A stretch of 64,000 bases of DNA from Toxoplasma gondii ME49 (GCF_000006565.2 NC_031470.1:1242954-1306953), one strand, 5' to 3'. Shown: positions 47,801 to 58,280, counted from the first letter of the stretch. Made by a program: numbers and translations. The notes: generated by a model not told the origin, from the letters alone.

Positions 47801-49822
47801 TGGTACAGACAGGCCAACACGAAGTGCACTCCCTGCATGCAGTGGAAGATTCCCCGCTCGGTTAAATCCCACTGTATACAAGAAGGGACTGAGACTGCTC
47901 TTTTGTGATGCCAGACACGCGAAACCGGACAGAGGAGATTGACCTTACGCAGAACACCGTAGAACCGAAACAGGAGACGCAGCGAGACAGAAGGCAGAAG
48001 AACACAAGCGGCGTGGACACAAGCTGTGGGTGTGTTTTTTAGCAAAGCACAGAAGTATATATGGGATTCAAGAAAAACTCAAAAAAATCTATCTACAGAA
48101 GTATATATGGGATTCAAGAAAAACTCAAAAAAATCTATCTACAGAAGTATATATGTGATTCAAGAAAAACTCAAAAAAATCTATCTACAGAAGTATATAT
48201 GGGATTCAAGAAAAACTCAAAAAAATCTATCTACAGAAGTATATATGTGATTCAAGAAAAACTCAAAAAAATCTATCTACAGAAGTATATATGTGATTCA
48301 AGAAAAACTCAAAAAAATCTATCTACAGAAGTATATATGTGATTCAAGAAAAAAAAAATCTATCTACAGAAGTATATATGTGATTCAAGAAAAACTCAAA
48401 AAAATCTATCTACAGAAGTATATATGGGATTCAAGAAAAACTCAAAAAAATCTATCTCAAAACGAAAAGGGCGTTTCACGAGATCGAACGACGTGCTTAT
48501 AGGTGAAGGCGGATGAAGGTAGAAACAACAGGACGAGGTGCCACAAGGGAGGACGAGCAGAAAACGAGATACTTGGAAGCAGGGACGAAGCACACAGAAA
48601 GGCACTTCTACAGTGTTTCGAACGGAGTTCGACTGTAACGCGATTAGAGGAACCGGGGGAAAAATCAAACAGAAAAAGAGCGCCTGACCGAATTCAATGG
48701 TGGCTCTCGGCTGTCACAGTACAAGCTGTAAACGAAGGTGTTATATTGTCTCTGTACAGAAGATGCGCGATCCAGAACGGTAGAAACCACATGCGTCAGC
48801 AATTTCCACTGACATAAGATATACACACACAGCTTGGATACTTAAGTCACGCAAACGGAGGCATTAGATGGTTTATCGTTTACGACACAGAACTCGGTCC
48901 CCGTTAGGAGAGACAGAATATCAGAGTTCAGCAATCGAATGAGCCGATCTAGGGAGGTAGGAAAGCGTAGTCAGCGACATCCAGCCTCTCAGGGTACATT
49001 CGCATGTGGAATATCGCATATCCGCCGTCGATGCAAATGCGTTTCTGGGGTGCTACAGTCGCTCCCCACCTCCCTTTCCCAAGAGCATGTGTGGCACCCT
49101 GGATACCTGGACGACACTACATATCTGTTGCAGCGTCAAAACGATGCCTTGTATCGCGTGAAACCAGAGTTAGAAGAGAATGTACGCATTCACATACATC
49201 TCAAAAGGGCTACACAGACAGAAGAAGGATTTATCCCAACGCATACTTTGTATTCAGACAAAACGGTGATCTGGCGTCAAAACACAAGCATGCATTCTAC
49301 GTGTTCATGCGGCGAAAAACACCGTCCATATCATTGCCAAAGTCCGCCTGTAACCACGGGTGTACATACACACAGAGACATGTGTAGTTGCTCCCGCTGT
49401 TTGGAGGCGGGGTTCCCGTCCGTTCGATCTGACAACATGAGTAACACTGTGCGCACAGAGTTTCGTGCGGCGTTGCCTACCTGCTCCGTGGTACAGCTCC
49501 GCGAAAGAGGAGGCGCGACGAGGAAACCTAGGGACTTAGATCCCTTCCTCCTTGCACCATTTCTACGTGGTTCTTCGCTTTCCCCATTCAGGGTGATAGC
49601 GAGAGAAGCTCCGGAGGGCAGCCCCGCAGTCGCCTCAGTCCTGGAGTGTACGTACAGCGCGTTGTGCGGCGAGACAGAACGACCGGAAGAAGCCACCGAA
49701 GCTGGCGTAGGAAAGGAACCCGCGACTGAGGAAGACTGGAGGAGCGCGTCGACAGAGGGAGACGGGAAGAGAAGGACGAACAAGAGGAAGGAAAGTCGGA
49801 AGAAAAGCGAGAGAGGACGCAT
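41882..49822 (-). CDS. hemB: Delta-aminolevulinic acid dehydratase / porphobilinogen synthase (658 aa)
   Basis: This enzyme joins two 5-aminolevulinate molecules to porphobilinogen in heme synthesis; in T. gondii it acts in the apicoplast. I read exons 49822-49481, 47642-47502, 46082-45495, 44935-44788, 43756-43566, 43147-42886 and 42186-41882. They sum to 1,977 bases, exactly 658 codons plus stop, with every phase agreeing. The ATG context is CCAAAATGC. Residues 1-26 form a signal peptide ([11 protein letters not shown] core), followed by a Ser- and Arg-rich transit-like region. Residues 263-301 are almost all Asp/Glu. The catalytic domain starts near residue 323. The active-site lysines are K515 (in [14 protein letters not shown]) and the Schiff-base K569 ([10 protein letters not shown]). 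The metal-loop positions that are cysteines in zinc enzymes are Asp or other residues here ([14 protein letters not shown]), as in plant-like enzymes. A short C-terminal extension follows the usual end. Confidence 0.96.
42547..42568. repeat. AT microsatellite in hemB intron 6
   Basis: A (AT)n run of 22 bases, inside the intron spanning 42885-42187. Confidence 0.9.
46723..46739. repeat. Run of 17 G in hemB intron 2
   Basis: An uninterrupted G17 on the plus strand, directly after a CA-repeat (CACACACACT), inside the intron spanning 47501-46083. The transcribed strand reads it as C17 in RNA. It could form a G-quadruplex in DNA and is a likely site of length variation and sequencing error. Confidence 0.9.
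46952..46969. repeat. AT microsatellite in hemB intron 2
   Basis: An (AT)n run of 18 bases, about 210 bases from the G17 tract in the same intron. Confidence 0.88.
48051..48457. repeat. 46-bp tandem repeat, nine copies, in hemB intron 1
   Basis: Copies begin at 48051, 48097, 48143, 48189, 48235, 48281, 48327, 48368 and 48414. The unit starts AGAAGTATATATG and ends AATCTATCTAC. Copies are almost identical. The main variant is GGGATTC versus GTGATTC: copies 1, 2, 4 and 9 have GGG, the others GTG. Copy 7 lacks five bases in its A-rich part. The last copy loses identity at about 48457. The period is not a multiple of three, so the repetitive reading frames across it are an artefact. It lies wholly inside the 1,838-base first intron of hemB. 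Confidence 0.95.
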
Positions 49823-51645
49823 TTTGGAGAACGAAAAATGGTCAGAAAGACAAAGAGGGCCACTCGGCGGGCACACATGCACTCGAAACTCTTGAGGCGG
49901 GAGAAAGAACAGGGGGGAGAAGCTCATAAAGACTGCTGTGTCAGAGACAACCCCTCAAAGGATATGCGAGGGCTCTGACCATACTAGCTCCTGAGGAGTC
50001 GTCTTCTCTCGCTGCGCATGCGAGGAAGAAACGGTAATCCCTGTGTGACACCTGGGCACCGCGCGATCGTCAGGTGATCGTGTGAACCCTGTCTCTGATC
50101 GCGTGGGGCGACAAATCGTTCACCGGCTGCCGAAAAAAAGAGGAAAGGAGATTCGAGAAAGATGTGGACGAATCCCAGGAGAGAGCGACGCGCTCCCCAG
50201 ACATGCAGAAAGCGTAAAGCCGCGGAGACACGCCGGCCCCTCGGTGTGGTCTCCACTCTCCAGCCGCTCTCTCGACACTCGAGGGACACCTCGATTTCCG
50301 CGTCTCTTCTGTCTCTCACTCCGCCCCCCGTGACCTTTCTCGTGTGTGTGCGTGCGGATTTCTGGTCTCTTGCGTTCATTTGAAGAGAGTTGGTCGAAAC
50401 AGTTGGAGAAAAGCGAAAGAAAACAAGGGCCTTACGTCAATTTTCAGAAAACCCAGCGCCCCTGCGAGGAAAACACCCCGAGATAGAAAACGCATGTCCG
50501 CCTTTTCTTGTACCCGAAGCTAAGAGCACTGTTCAGAGACACCGAACCGCGCAAAGATGGCGAGGATGTGGCTTTTTTTTTACACGGGGAATCGTTCTTA
50601 CTCTCTAACAGGCTATTGGTGCGTTCTAGGCGCAATTTATGGATTACTGTTATCACACGTATTGACAGGTAGAGAAAACGACTCCGATGTTAGTATGGTA
50701 AGTACCACCGTGCTGTGAGTCCATTCTACACTGTGTGACTTGGAGTCTAGCTTCAGTTCGTACCTAATTCATGTTGCATGCCCGACCTGTTCTCAGTGCA
50801 ACAGATTTCTCGGTGGCTCTTGTATTTCGCTGTCAGAAATACACTTTCAAGCTGCGCATTTCACCCGTTTCTTCTGTTCCGGGCAACTCCAAGTCGCCAC
50901 AACAAAAGCAACGTTGCCTTGGCTTCCTGCACGTGGTCGCGCGCTTTGGAGACCGGAGCGAGTTTTTCTTTGAAAAAAAAAGTGGAGCAGGAAGGTGAAG
51001 TGTCGCCAGGAGAGCTTTGCTCGCCGCGTATCGAAGTATGGTCGCAGCAAGGCAGAAGGAAGTGAATCCTATGGAGCGAAAAAGCCGGTGTCTTGCAAGA
51101 TCACAGGAAATACAGAACACGGGTGATGGTGAGCACAGCGTAGAAGAGACTCGAGAGATAGGCAAAACGGCGAACTAATTTTTGAGATCCTAATGGTAAG
51201 AATAAGTTCGCAAGTATGCATTTCTAGTTGTGGCGACATTAAATGTTCCCGTACTTCGAGCATGTAGACTCTAGTATATGCTCATCTACGCTACCTTTTG
51301 AGTGCATCGCTCTGTAGGCTCGTGCTCTCTTCTTTTTCACGTAGGAACCAGGAAAGGTAGGTGTGATTTTCTCGCAGAGATAGCTCTGCACTGCGATCCA
51401 TCCAGGGCATATCAACCAGGAAGATTTTGCCCACACCGAGGAAACACGAGAGTTTGTGGCACTTGTGCTCACGACACTTTTTATAGGGAAGGTCTTCGAA
51501 TTTTCGGTAATTACCATGTCTACCATCTCTGTGTTACGCCGCAAACACGCCGATTCCTCTGGAAGAAAATCCGTGTTTTTGCTCTTTTTCTTCCTGGGGA
51601 AGTCCAAGCATCAACTCGCCAGCGTGTCTACGCTGCTTTGGCTTT
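49823..51645. other. hemB upstream region
   Basis: The first 500 bases are CT-rich on the minus strand in places and probably hold the hemB leader and promoter. Beyond that the composition becomes more even and then AT-richer. No gene was recognised. Frames at 49984-50383 and 50740-51165 on both strands have no consistent splice context or domain. Confidence 0.4.
50301..50307 (-). promoter_or_regulatory. Possible WGAGACG promoter element upstream of hemB
   Basis: The minus strand reads AGAGACG here, about 480 bases upstream of the hemB ATG. WGAGACG is a described T. gondii promoter element, often found near transcription start sites. A seven-base match can occur by chance, so only its position before the gene supports it. 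Confidence 0.3.
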
Positions 51646-51722
51646 GAGATGCTACACCTCCCCATCTGTATGGACTATCGGGAATATCAGCCTGTTATCC
51701 CTAGAGCAAAAACTTTTAACAA
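51646..51722 (-). other. Mitochondrial LSU rRNA-like insert (NUMT candidate)
   Basis: On the minus strand, bases 51701-51685 read GGGATAACAGGCTGATA. This is the universal peptidyl-transferase-region signature of large-subunit rRNA (around 2445-2461 in E. coli numbering). The match continues loosely on both sides. Upstream, TTAAAAGTTTTTGCTCTA corresponds to the usual ATAAAAGGTACTCC-like sequence. Downstream, a short hairpin (TCCC paired with GGGGA) is followed by GTGTAGCATCTC where GTGTTTGGCACCTC is usual. It is neither a cytosolic nor an apicoplast rRNA gene: it is short and isolated, and the flanks do not continue as rRNA. Apicomplexan mitochondrial rRNAs are fragmented, and the T. gondii nucleus is known to contain many mitochondrial fragments, so a nuclear insert is the best reading. 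Confidence 0.55.
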
Positions 51723-53386
51723 GATGCACATTTGAATATGGGACCTCCTTTACTAAGCAATTCCTGTATCGCTGACTGAGAACATGTACGGCGAGCAGGA
51801 CTACTGGTGTGGATCTTGAAGGACTTTGTTTGCCGGATCAAAGCTCTTGTCTTAGTCGCAGTGGCCTGCGCAACAAGGAGAGGACCTTTAACTGGTAGTA
51901 CAGCGCAACCGATCCGTGTGGGAGAGAAAGGGAACAAACTGAATAAAAAAATAAGAGTTCAACAGCCGCATTCACCCGGAGAATGTGTCCAACTACATAT
52001 ATCGAATCGTACTTTGGTATCGATGAATCCTAGTGTCTGGAAGGTCCGGGACAAGCAGGAGCTTTAACGAACGTCCACAAAAACACCTCTTGCTGTCGTT
52101 CCTGTTTTCCGCACGCATGCCGACCCTTCCACGTGTCACCGGGCACATCAGCGTAGCTCAGGAAAGCGTATCTAACAAGCACGCAAACACTTGGGATGCT
52201 GTACACTTTCATACTTCAGGTGTTCCCTTGAGTTGCAGAGTCATACCCGTAATCCCTTTTAGCTGCTTTTGCTTACTTTTGTCCCGAGAAGCTGCAATCC
52301 TGCTTAAACGGAGGAGTCAAGTTGCAAACGGTGGGCACTGCGACAAGAGAGCCAGGCGAGGAAACGAAAACACGAGTCGTCTGCCTCACGCGAATACCAC
52401 TCTCCAAGAGAACCTCCCCGGAATATCGGGTCTCGCAAAAATATGGAGAGTTGCAGACGAAAGTGTCAACAAAAAAATCGTCGTATTGCTATCTCCGTTC
52501 TAGCAGCGACGTGCACCATCACCATGCCTCTGGCACCTGGTGCCTTAGACAAACATGAGAAAGTGTTAGCGCGCAAAACCATTGGGGGACGAAACAGAAA
52601 GTATTCAGCTCTTCCCCTCACGTCGGCTCCACTGCCGTGAGATCAACCAGAATTCTTCAAGGTGTCGGTCGTGTGGCCGCCTGAGTTTTACCCTCTCCTC
52701 CCTCTTGTCCATTTTATCAAGGGTCCAACAGAGCGCAAAATTAGATCGACCCTCGTACTCCAAGAAACGAAAAATCAGACATTCTTGTCAAGGCCATCTC
52801 TTTGTCTGGTAAGCATCTCAGACCCTTTTTCACGTGTTCTACCGCTGCTCTCTTTCCCAGAGGCTACGAGAAAAACGATGACACCGTGGGCAGTAGGCTG
52901 TGAGGCAGCCCGGATATTTAGCGCTCTCTTCGCCGTTTCTTCTGTTTCAATCCACGCATTGTCTTTCTGTTAAAAAAAACGGACGGACCGTGAATCCTTT
53001 GCTACGTCGCTAACATGCGAAAAACTAAATCGTACACCAGCTTCTACTTTTACACCCGCGCAAGACCTGTGACACTCCATGTCTCACTTGGAAGCGACCC
53101 GTAGTGGTATTGCTCCCCTAATTAAGAAAATCCCGACTTTGTATTCGGTCTAAATTCGGCGTCCCTCCTGTTTCAGCAGGGGGCAAAAAATGTTGCTATC
53201 TTTCCTGAGTCTCCGCACCCGGTGGCGTTCCCCAGTGCTCCTGGCAGCTGTCCTAACCCGCAGGGCGCAAATGAAATTGACACGGTATGTCCTGAGCAGT
53301 GTTCCTTGCGCGCGTTATTTGACTGACACGAACACTGCTGGCACCAATGCTGTTGTGTGCTGATTCACTACGGACATAAGGGTCAC
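51723..53386. other. Intergenic stretch downstream of the 887-codon gene
   Basis: This probably includes the 3' untranslated region of the minus-strand gene ending at 53387. No gene recognised. Other mitochondrial fragments may flank the rRNA-like piece at 51.7 kb, but I could not identify cob, cox1 or cox3 coding sequence by eye. Confidence 0.35.
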
Positions 53387-56050
53387 CTAAAGCTCGTGGG
53401 CTACCATTCCAAAGTGACTCCCGCATTCTAGCTCGTAATCAATGCCGTCGTCAGTCGGGTCATCGGCCGAACGCATCGTGATTCCGCGACACGCTTTGCT
53501 GCGTCCAGGACCTGGTGGCTCTGCCGACACAACCGAACTCCCAGGTTGCACACTCTGGAGCGACAGGAAACTGGAAGAACCGCACTGTCGGTCAGCGGCA
53601 CTCGCCTGCGCCACGGGACAGCCGTGAAGCTGGAGCCTGTTGAATTCGGACAGCAGTCGTGCTTCTTGTCTCTCCGACTCCTGTATCTCTGCGGAATGTT
53701 CCGACGGGCTGTCCGAGCAAAGATCCGCCGTCCCGCTTTCCTGGGCGCGGCACGACGACCGCTGCTCTTCCTCCGACTGAAGCACGAGAGCCCGCGCAAC
53801 CATGGCGTCACCGCACAGAATCGACCCGTGGCTTCCTTCGAGAGATTCCTGTCTCCCAGAGGTCGGTTCGACGGCAAACGCGCTACCTGAAAAAGCCCCG
53901 GAGTCGTTTTGCGGACGAGATGCTGTCGACTTGACTCGCACACGAGTTGAAAAATCCACCGTGTTGTGTTTCTGAAGGCCAGGAAACGTCGAGAAGTTGC
54001 TGTAGATGCACTGGAGCTGAAGCGACGAGAGTGCGGAGGAGGGTACGTACGGCTGAAAAGGCGACTGGTGCAAACCCAGAAGGTCGTCCACCACTGGCGA
54101 CAGCAGGCAAGTGGAAATCATGAGAACTCGGCAAAAGGGGGGCAACACGGAAGATCCTCTGCAAGGCGCAGCCGCTGCCGCGCCTCGGCCGTGTAGAGAC
54201 AACCCACTGAGTGCTTCGGCTGCGGCGTCCACGCTGTTGCTCTCTTGCGGCCCTAAACTTAAGGTCTTTGGAGTCCGGCGACGACAGAGGGCTCGTATGC
54301 ATGCGGCCGTGTTCTCCAGAGCCGCCACCGTGACTGTTTTCGTATCGCAGACAATGATGTCGAATTGGCCGTGCAGATGCGCCGGTAGTTCCGGCCGCTT
54401 GTCCCCGGCGTCCTGCGAAGACATGTCAGTCATCCCGTCGTTCACTTCTGTCTCCTCGGCCTCTGGACCCGCTGCGCCACGCTTCCCCTCTCCGACTACA
54501 CACTGGGAACACTCAATGGGGAAGAAGGCCGAGGAAGAGCCGAGCGCCAGGGCCTCGGCGTCCAGAAGAACGGCGCCAGTCTTTAAGTGGGGCGGCAGCT
54601 GTGCGTACAGGGCGGGTAGCGAGAGGAGGCAGACGCGAGGCGCGGGTTCTGGGGGTGGAAAGGCAGCACGAAGTTCATCGTACGCATGCACGCAGGCCCC
54701 GATCAACGTCCCAAGAGTACAGGGAGAGAACCAGTCGGGGCGCAAGCGAAGTTGCTGCGGTGAAAACGTTGTTGGCGACGCGGGGGACTCTGGAGAAGAA
54801 GACGCGTCGCTGTCGCCGGCCCCCGGATGGCAGAGCGACGGCCAGAGGGCTCGCTCTCTGTCTCCTTTGTTCGCGACCGGCTCATCGGCGTGGCTGCTGC
54901 GGTGCGAGGAGGTCGACGCCACGCTGCAGCGCCGTGCATGCGAACTCCAGCTCGGGCACAGGGACGAAGAGACGCCCGAAGCCGTCTGGAAGGCAGAGGG
55001 GAAGAAAGGCTGCCGGACTGCAGGCGGCGGCGAGGGCAGAGCCACTGGCGGAGTCGAGAAGGCCGACACCGCTTCACCCTGCGGGTCCGGCAGAGGACGC
55101 AGACTCGGGGAGCTTTCTGGAGTGGAGCCCAGAGAAGACTGGACAGAGCGGAGGACCGACATGCACGCTTTCCTTCTTCGTCGCGCCTCGCGGTCCTTGT
55201 CCAAAACAGGCGTCGGCAGCGAACCCAGGGAGAGTGCCGGAGGAGGCATGGTCATCGACGTGTGGTAGCACAGTGAGTAACAGCCGCTGTCGATGTACAC
55301 TGGTGGTTTCTTCGGTTCCTCTGTGGACGAGGAAACAACCACAGAGAAGGTCTGATAGTTGCCACCGCCCTGTCCAGCGGAGAGCTTCTCACTCGGGCCC
55401 GCGGCCGAGCTTCCCACGTCACCCGGCACCTCCGAAAAGGCATTTTTTTCCTGATGAGTCCGCGAAACAGAAGTGAGAGAGGAAGGAAAGTCCGCTGACG
55501 CGAGAGCCGAGAAATCAAAGGCTTCCGCCCCGCGCAACGACGCACTCCGGAAGCCGGAAAACGTGCTTCCAGTGCTGCCGGAAGCCTGTACACTTCCGTC
55601 CACGTGGACGCTGCGGCGTCTCTTGGCAGGGCCAGCGATGACACCTGAGACAGAATCGCCTGGAAATTTTCCAGCATCATGAGCACTGTCTGTGGCGCGG
55701 TCTGGCTGTAGGAACCTGGGCGACGACGGGGTCGAAACCGAGGAAGTGGTGCGACGCTGGCCTCCCGGGACAGCGAGGAAAGGGGCAGCTGTCGCCGCCT
55801 CTGCGGAGAGTGCGTCTCCATTTACCCCAGCAGCGATCACAGACAGAAACGGATTGGGCGGAGAAACGCCTGGATTGAAGGCGAAAGGATTCACCCCAGA
55901 GCCGACAGAAGCAGAGGCGCTGACAACTTCAACTCGAGGCAGGCGACACGCGGCCGCCCAACGGCCAGAGAGTCGCGGCGTGCGACGCGCTGAAGGCCGA
56001 GCCCGAGGAAGTTCTCTCAAGTCGAGAGAGTGAGGGAAGTCTGCAGCCAT
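53387..56050 (-). CDS. Hypothetical protein, Ser/Ala/Pro-rich, with NPF motifs (887 aa)
   Basis: Not recognised. The ATG at 56050 (AACGCGATGG) is the first in frame. The frame continues upstream to a strong acceptor (TTACTTGTTGCAG) ending at 56077, so a 5' exon joined in phase 1, coding or not, is likely. The N-terminal half is Ser/Ala/Pro-rich. It carries two Asn-Pro-Phe tripeptides at residues 54-56 and 66-68 (VNPFAF, PNPFLS), the motif bound by EH domains in endocytic proteins, and a basic cluster (PAKRRRSV). The C-terminal half contains better-structured stretches, one around FDIIVCDTKTVTVAAL and a Cys-containing helical block near CTLGTLIGACVHAYDEL. These hint at an alpha/beta fold, possibly degenerate. 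No catalytic motif could be assigned. The NPF-endocytosis link is inference only. Confidence 0.66.
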   Translation of the reverse strand: MAADFPHSLDLRELPRARPSARRTPRLSGRWAAACRLPRVEVVSASASVGSGVNPFAFNPGVSPPNPFLSVIAAGVNGDALSAEAATAAPFLAVPGGQRRTTSSVSTPSSPRFLQPDRATDSAHDAGKFPGDSVSGVIAGPAKRRRSVHVDGSVQASGSTGSTFSGFRSASLRGAEAFDFSALASADFPSSLTSVSRTHQEKNAFSEVPGDVGSSAAGPSEKLSAGQGGGNYQTFSVVVSSSTEEPKKPPVYIDSGCYSLCYHTSMTMPPPALSLGSLPTPVLDKDREARRRRKACMSVLRSVQSSLGSTPESSPSLRPLPDPQGEAVSAFSTPPVALPSPPPAVRQPFFPSAFQTASGVSSSLCPSWSSHARRCSVASTSSHRSSHADEPVANKGDRERALWPSLCHPGAGDSDASSSPESPASPTTFSPQQLRLRPDWFSPCTLGTLIGACVHAYDELRAAFPPPEPAPRVCLLSLPALYAQLPPHLKTGAVLLDAEALALGSSSAFFPIECSQCVVGEGKRGAAGPEAEETEVNDGMTDMSSQDAGDKRPELPAHLHGQFDIIVCDTKTVTVAALENTAACIRALCRRRTPKTLSLGPQESNSVDAAAEALSGLSLHGRGAAAAAPCRGSSVLPPFCRVLMISTCLLSPVVDDLLGLHQSPFQPYVPSSALSSLQLQCIYSNFSTFPGLQKHNTVDFSTRVRVKSTASRPQNDSGAFSGSAFAVEPTSGRQESLEGSHGSILCGDAMVARALVLQSEEEQRSSCRAQESGTADLCSDSPSEHSAEIQESERQEARLLSEFNRLQLHGCPVAQASAADRQCGSSSFLSLQSVQPGSSVVSAEPPGPGRSKACRGITMRSADDPTDDGIDYELECGSHFGMVAHEL

Positions 56051-56392
56051 CGCGTTTGGCCTGGGTGTCTCATTCACTGCAACAAGTAACTAAATCTTGA
56101 AGACAACCGAGAAAATGATTCTTAGTGCGAGATATTGGCATCCACCTCCTTGGGTGGCTCAAAGCAGTTCAGTGAGTGGCGGTGTTAACGGACCAACTGG
56201 GTAGGAGGAAGGGAAGGAGCGTAGGAAAATAAAGGGAAGGAGCGAAGGAAAACGAAGGGTAAGGGTGAGGGAGGTTTTCACAGGTTGCACGTCATCTGAG
56301 TGTTTTGGTGGATACGCGGGCGTGGATTGAGGAGCTCGTGGAAGCAGTCCTGAAAATCTGCGAGGAAACGGGGGGAATGAACAGCTGTTGGG

Positions 56393-57724
56393 TTAGAAGC
56401 AGCTCTTAACGGTGTATGCGTGACGAGTAGCCGACATCTGACAAGCAAAACCAGCTAGACGCAGGAGCCGGGCTTCGTTAAGTTGCTGTACGGCGTAACC
56501 CAGGAAGGTGTTGAATAAAAAACGCAGGAAGAGTGCATCTGGAAATGTAAAAAACTGAACTAAAAAGAAAAAACCTGTATTCAACCGATAGTTGCACAAA
56601 GGGAGCGACCAGCCCGGGGCTGCGCTGAGTCGCCAAAGAGCTGGGGCTCTCCGCGAGAAACCTAGACAGAAAGCAGCGAAGCACACGAACTTGAGTTCGG
56701 CTCTTGAGAAAGAAAGCAACAACGCGTGGGAAGTCAATGCAACTGTAAGAGAGAAAATACAGAGAGACGAAAGCGAAACAAAGACACACAGAAAACTGCT
56801 GCTGCCGCGGCGAAGGTGCCACTGCGCAAAAAGATGAGAACTACTCGCGTTTCCTACAGCGGCACGGAAATAGCGGGAGAACTCTATTTACCTTAAGGAA
56901 GCAATCGATTGAGCAAAAAAGGTACGCGAAGAGAAAGCAAAAGAGCTTCTGAGATAAAAAGAAGAGGTGAAACCCTATGAGACAGGACAGCGAAGCTGTG
57001 AAGTGCAGCGGAACCACGTAGGGGAGGAGTCTCGCAACGGCGACCTAGTACAGCGAAAGGAAACATCTTGGCCTCTCGTATTTGAATCGATGCTTTCCCA
57101 AACCGTAGACAATGACGAAGAACGACACTCGTCTGAGAAAGCTCTTTATCCCAAACTGCATAGCCACGTCTCTTGCCGCTTTATTCGTTGACCACTCAAG
57201 GCCGATGCGCGCAAAAAACGCTAGTTCCTCAAATGCGGGTTCCAGCCCTCTGTCTTCACCCGATGCAGATGAAAATTAACGAACGCTACTTAGTCAGCAC
57301 TAACGCTGGGAAAGAATTCGTGTCTACCGAAATGAAACAAGTAAACGCAAGCCGAAATATCTCGTATACTGCCTGGGAAAAGCAAATACGCGAAGCGGGA
57401 GACTCAAGTGGATCCCGCTGCAGCAGAACTGCCTTACCTACCATGTTCTGCGAAAGTGTCTACATGCAGATAGTAGTTAGTACGCATGTTCTCCCCTGTC
57501 AGTTGGTTAATCACGGTGCGCCTTTGCGGGACCATGATTATGGCAACGGACAACAGAGAGAAGAGTTCCAAAAGAACAATATTTCCGACAGCCAATGACT
57601 GCAGCCCAGCCACACGAAGTGCACACGAGGTCGCGTCCGTCCTGCCCGCATGTTCCAATCCATAAAAACTCAATACGTATAGTTTCCTCTGTGGAGAATC
57701 ACTTGCGTCTGATAGGTAAGGCAT
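56393..57724 (-). CDS. Candidate small membrane protein exons upstream of the 887-codon gene
   Basis: A minus-strand frame opens at an ATG in near-ideal context (CGAAAATGCC, 57724). It runs to a donor (CATG|GTAGGT) at about 57437 in phase 1, and encodes one hydrophobic span (around SLLSVAIIMV). An acceptor after ATTTTCTCTCTTACAG (exon from 56738) also takes phase 1 and leads to a hydrophobic frame ending at 56393. Alternatively, the first exon could splice to the phase-1 acceptor at 56077 and so be the 5' exon of the downstream 887-codon gene. Either model is frame-compatible. A short plus-strand frame with splice-like ends (57231-57340) sits in the supposed intron and competes with this reading. 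Confidence 0.28.
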
Positions 57725-58028
57725 TTTCGATGAATACTGGGTCGCAACTTCGTGTACACCTTTCTCACTTGCAGCGTACTTAGGAAAAAGGACTCAATTC
57801 ACTAGAATACGGCAGAATCCCCGACAATGGAGCTTCCCCTTCGAATGAGCCCTCACAGCTCGGTTTGAAAATAAACTCACGGGCTGTGTGCCAAAATTTT
57901 TGTTACACCAATAGTTGCTGGTCAACTGGTTCTTTGTCTGCAGTAATGATCATCTTAGTTGTGCTCTGCTAACACGATAGAACCCAGACCCGGTAAACAA
58001 AGGCATACACTCATCGTATTCTCTTCAG

Positions 58029-58142
58029 CTTGCACAGCAACTAGGTGAGCGAGCTGGTGTGCCCGAACGTGTCATAGAGATAGCTTCGCTGAAAGCCCAA
58101 AAGGCAATCGCTGTCATTGCTGAACTTCTGAGGCAACTGTGA
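58029..58142 (+). CDS. Possible terminal exon with a helical C-terminus
   Basis: A strong acceptor (GTATTCTCTTCAG) is followed by 37 open codons and TGA. The translation is amphipathic and helical (ERVIEIASLKAQKAIAVIAE). A phase-0 donor at 57340 (AAACAA|GTAAAC) would join it to an upstream frame with an ATG at 57231. No family recognised. It is not frame-compatible with the next candidate exon at 58281 unless a weak internal donor is used. Confidence 0.3.
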   Translation, partial: LAQQLGERAGVPERVIEIASLKAQKAIAVIAELLRQL

Positions 58143-58280
58143 CAAGCGCGGAACGCTCGCTCACCAGTACGGGAAGCGCCACTTCTTACCTTCGCGAACA
58201 CGCAATTGCCTCTTTGCTCATCTGTGAGAGATTGCAACCTTTTGATGCTCGACGGGGTGTGCCCTAGGCTGTTCCTGCAG

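Noticed and set aside
48026..48502. Plus-strand frames encoding a lysine/isoleucine-rich peptide repeat
   Set aside because: They are translations of the 46-bp tandem repeat. The period is not divisible by three, all frames look alike, and the repeat lies in a hemB intron on the other strand.
51688..51703. Partial match to the I-SceI homing-endonuclease site
   Set aside because: That site lies in mitochondrial LSU rRNA itself, so the resemblance follows from the rRNA-like sequence. Only part of the site matches, and no endonuclease gene is present.
56051..56077. Frame extension of the 887-codon gene to 56077
   Set aside because: The apparent start is GTG formed by the AG of a splice acceptor plus the next bases. 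The first true ATG is at 56050.
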